From assembly GCA_013695055.1 (NCBI GenBank), contig JACDBF010000198.1, forward strand, positions 1-15,034: 15,034 nucleotides of DNA, in the 5' to 3' direction. The notes under the pieces are model-generated. The model saw nothing but the letters and a program-made list of their open reading frames with translations, was not told the DNA's origin and did no database searches. The stretch comes from Actinomycetota bacterium. GTDB taxonomy: Bacteria; Actinomycetota; CADDZG01; WHSQ01. Position numbers and translations under genes: made by a program. Position 1 is the first letter of the stretch, and the number at the start of each line of letters is the position of its first letter. Shown here one piece after another: positions 14,005 to 15,034 of the stretch.

Positions 14005-14449
14005 ACCCGGAGCCGCCTTCCCGCCTCTCCACATCGACGACCTCGATGCGAGACCGTCTGCGCCGGGGCCCGACACCAAAGCGCCGGGCGGCCCACCTGC
14101 CGAGGAGCCCACGCGCTCCTTTCTTGACGGCCGCCCTAGTCGGAGGCAGCAGCAACAGGAGTCCCGCCGCGTCGGTCAAGAACCCGGGAGTCATCAGCAG
14201 CGCTCCCCCAAAGAGGATGAGTGCGCCGTCTGTGGCCTCGTCGGCCGGCATCTGTCCGCGCCCAAGGCTCGCCTGCAGCCTGCGCCACGCGGCCATGCCC
14301 TGCTGCTTCAGCAGCCACGCGCCGGTCGCAGATATTAGAAGCAGGAGCGCAAGAGTGTTCAAGACGCCGATGCCATCCGCCACTTGAACGATGACCCACA
14401 GCTCGGCGACGGGAATCACCAGCAGGGCGACAAGCAGAACGGGGAACAT
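13931..14449 (-). CDS. fxsA: FxsA family membrane protein
   Basis: With the start at ATG 14449 the protein has 172 residues. It shows the FxsA pattern: a first helix ending VAELWVIVQVADGIG (about 14-28), a second helix with ISATGAWLLKQQG (39-51), and the diagnostic third hydrophobic block LMTPGFLTDAAGLLLLLPP (85-103). A basic, disordered C-terminal tail follows from about 108. It is a cytoplasmic-membrane protein; in E. coli extra FxsA relieves exclusion of phage T7 by the F plasmid, but its normal role is unknown. Longer in-frame starts exist (14494, 14581), but family proteins begin right at the first helix. ATG 14449 has no ribosome binding site, while GATACT lies six bases upstream, so a leaderless mRNA is possible. 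The tail overlaps the convergent hypothetical gene by 74 bases. Confidence 0.9.
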   Translation of the reverse strand: MFPVLLVALLVIPVAELWVIVQVADGIGVLNTLALLLLISATGAWLLKQQGMAAWRRLQASLGRGQMPADEATDGALILFGGALLMTPGFLTDAAGLLLLLPPTRAAVKKGARGLLGRWAARRFGVGPRRRRSRIEVVDVERREGGSGSKRPRSSELAPGDRDEPGGFRDRE

Positions 14450-14492
14450 CGCGCAAGTATCGAGCCTGCTCGTCTGATAGGGATACACAGCC
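14450..14492. promoter_or_regulatory. Short divergent promoter region between fxsA and the rhodanese-like gene
   Basis: Only 43 bases separate the two start codons, so the promoters must overlap each other or the coding ends. On the minus strand GATACT sits six bases before the fxsA ATG, a -10-like element fitting a leaderless transcript. On the plus strand AGGGA lies nine bases before ATG 14493 as a weak ribosome binding site. No convincing -35 box is seen. Confidence 0.35.
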
Positions 14493-15034
14493 ATGCTCGC
14501 CACCACCCTTAAATCGCTGTCCTTCGAGAACGCCGCCGGGCTCGCCCGTGAGGGAGCCGCCTTCGTCGATTTGCGACCCACCGTCGATTACTTGGAGGTT
14601 CACATTCCGGGATCGCTGCACCTTCTCTACGAATTCGGGCCGGGGATGGCGTCGCGCGCACGCGACTGCCTGCCGCTGGATGTTCCGCTCATGTTGATCG
14701 AGGAACGAGGCGTCGACATGAAGAACGCCGCGAGCGCGCTGAGAGGCAAGGGTTTTACTGTCCTAGGTTCGGTGCCCGACGCCGTGAGTCGCTGGGCCGA
14801 GGCCGAGGGAACGCCCGCGTCCACCGAGGTGATCGAACGTGGCTTGGGCCACGAGATGGAGATGATAGACGTCGGCGATCCTGGCGCTAATCCGCCCCAA
14901 GGCTCCCGAAAGATCTCCATCGAGCGCTTGTGGGCCCTCGCCGGCGAGCTCTCGGGGCAAGAGAGCGTGGCCATTGCCGCCGGTTATGGGGTGCGCGCCT
15001 CGCTGGCGGTGGGCATGCTCGAACGGGTCGGGGT
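14493..15034 (+). CDS. Tandem rhodanese-like protein lacking catalytic cysteines, partial
   Basis: Reading from ATG 14493 gives 180 codons with no stop before the window end, so the 3' end is missing. Two rhodanese-like units are visible. The first (about 5-102) has AFVDLRPTVDY, HIPGSLHL and then LIEERGVDM, where the loop that normally reads CxxGxR has Glu (E70) in place of Cys. The second (about 121-180) has MIDVGDPG and IAAGYGVRAS, where the Cys position is Ala (A163) while the G and R are kept. Both units should therefore be unable to form a persulfide and may bind a ligand or protein instead. The assignment rests on fold pattern and is less certain for the first unit. It is divergent from fxsA. 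Confidence 0.75.
   Translation, partial: MLATTLKSLSFENAAGLAREGAAFVDLRPTVDYLEVHIPGSLHLLYEFGPGMASRARDCLPLDVPLMLIEERGVDMKNAASALRGKGFTVLGSVPDAVSRWAEAEGTPASTEVIERGLGHEMEMIDVGDPGANPPQGSRKISIERLWALAGELSGQESVAIAAGYGVRASLAVGMLERVG

Overview
The window is compact, high-GC bacterial DNA with 17 protein-coding genes, two of them cut by the window ends. Many genes are chained by NTGA start/stop overlaps, and GTG and TTG starts are common. These traits, together with gatCAB, a DUF4331 protein, FxsA and a MFE-2-like short-chain dehydrogenase, suggest an uncultured member of the Actinomycetota. No marker in the window fixes the lineage, so this is an inference. There are no tRNA or rRNA genes, no CRISPR array and no transposase, and no gap longer than about 140 bases between genes.

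Layout. (1) 1-877, plus strand: the C-terminus of a class I aminotransferase, then two half-length TauE/SafE (TSUP) membrane proteins, joined by TTGA and GTGA overlaps. A nested inverted repeat (886-934) separates them from the next, convergent genes. (2) 939-4661, minus strand: gatC-gatA-gatB, encoding the tRNA-dependent amidotransferase, followed by a SRPBCC-fold gene. (3) 4719-9082, minus strand: a secreted DUF4331 protein, a strong UUCG-loop terminator, a membrane-anchored TPR protein, and a NicO/RcnA-type metal transporter with a signal peptide, an EF-hand-like loop and a 12-histidine loop. (4) 9202-10985, minus strand: a membrane-anchored SGNH/GDSL hydrolase coupled to a protein I do not recognise. 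(5) 11054-12205, plus strand: a lipoprotein amidohydrolase, sharing a CTAG stop palindrome with convergent greA (12202-12684). (6) 12823-14004, plus strand: a short-chain dehydrogenase followed by a small hypothetical gene whose 3' end overlaps convergent fxsA by 74 bp. (7) 14493-end, plus strand: a tandem rhodanese-like protein lacking both catalytic cysteines, cut by the window end.

How the genes may work together. GatCAB and GreA are housekeeping functions. The accessory interest is the DUF4331/TPR/NicO block, whose products are all predicted to be exported or membrane-anchored and which may form an envelope metal-handling module. The split TSUP pair could be a heteromeric transporter built from half-size subunits. 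Both ideas are inferences from sequence features and gene order; no function has been shown here.
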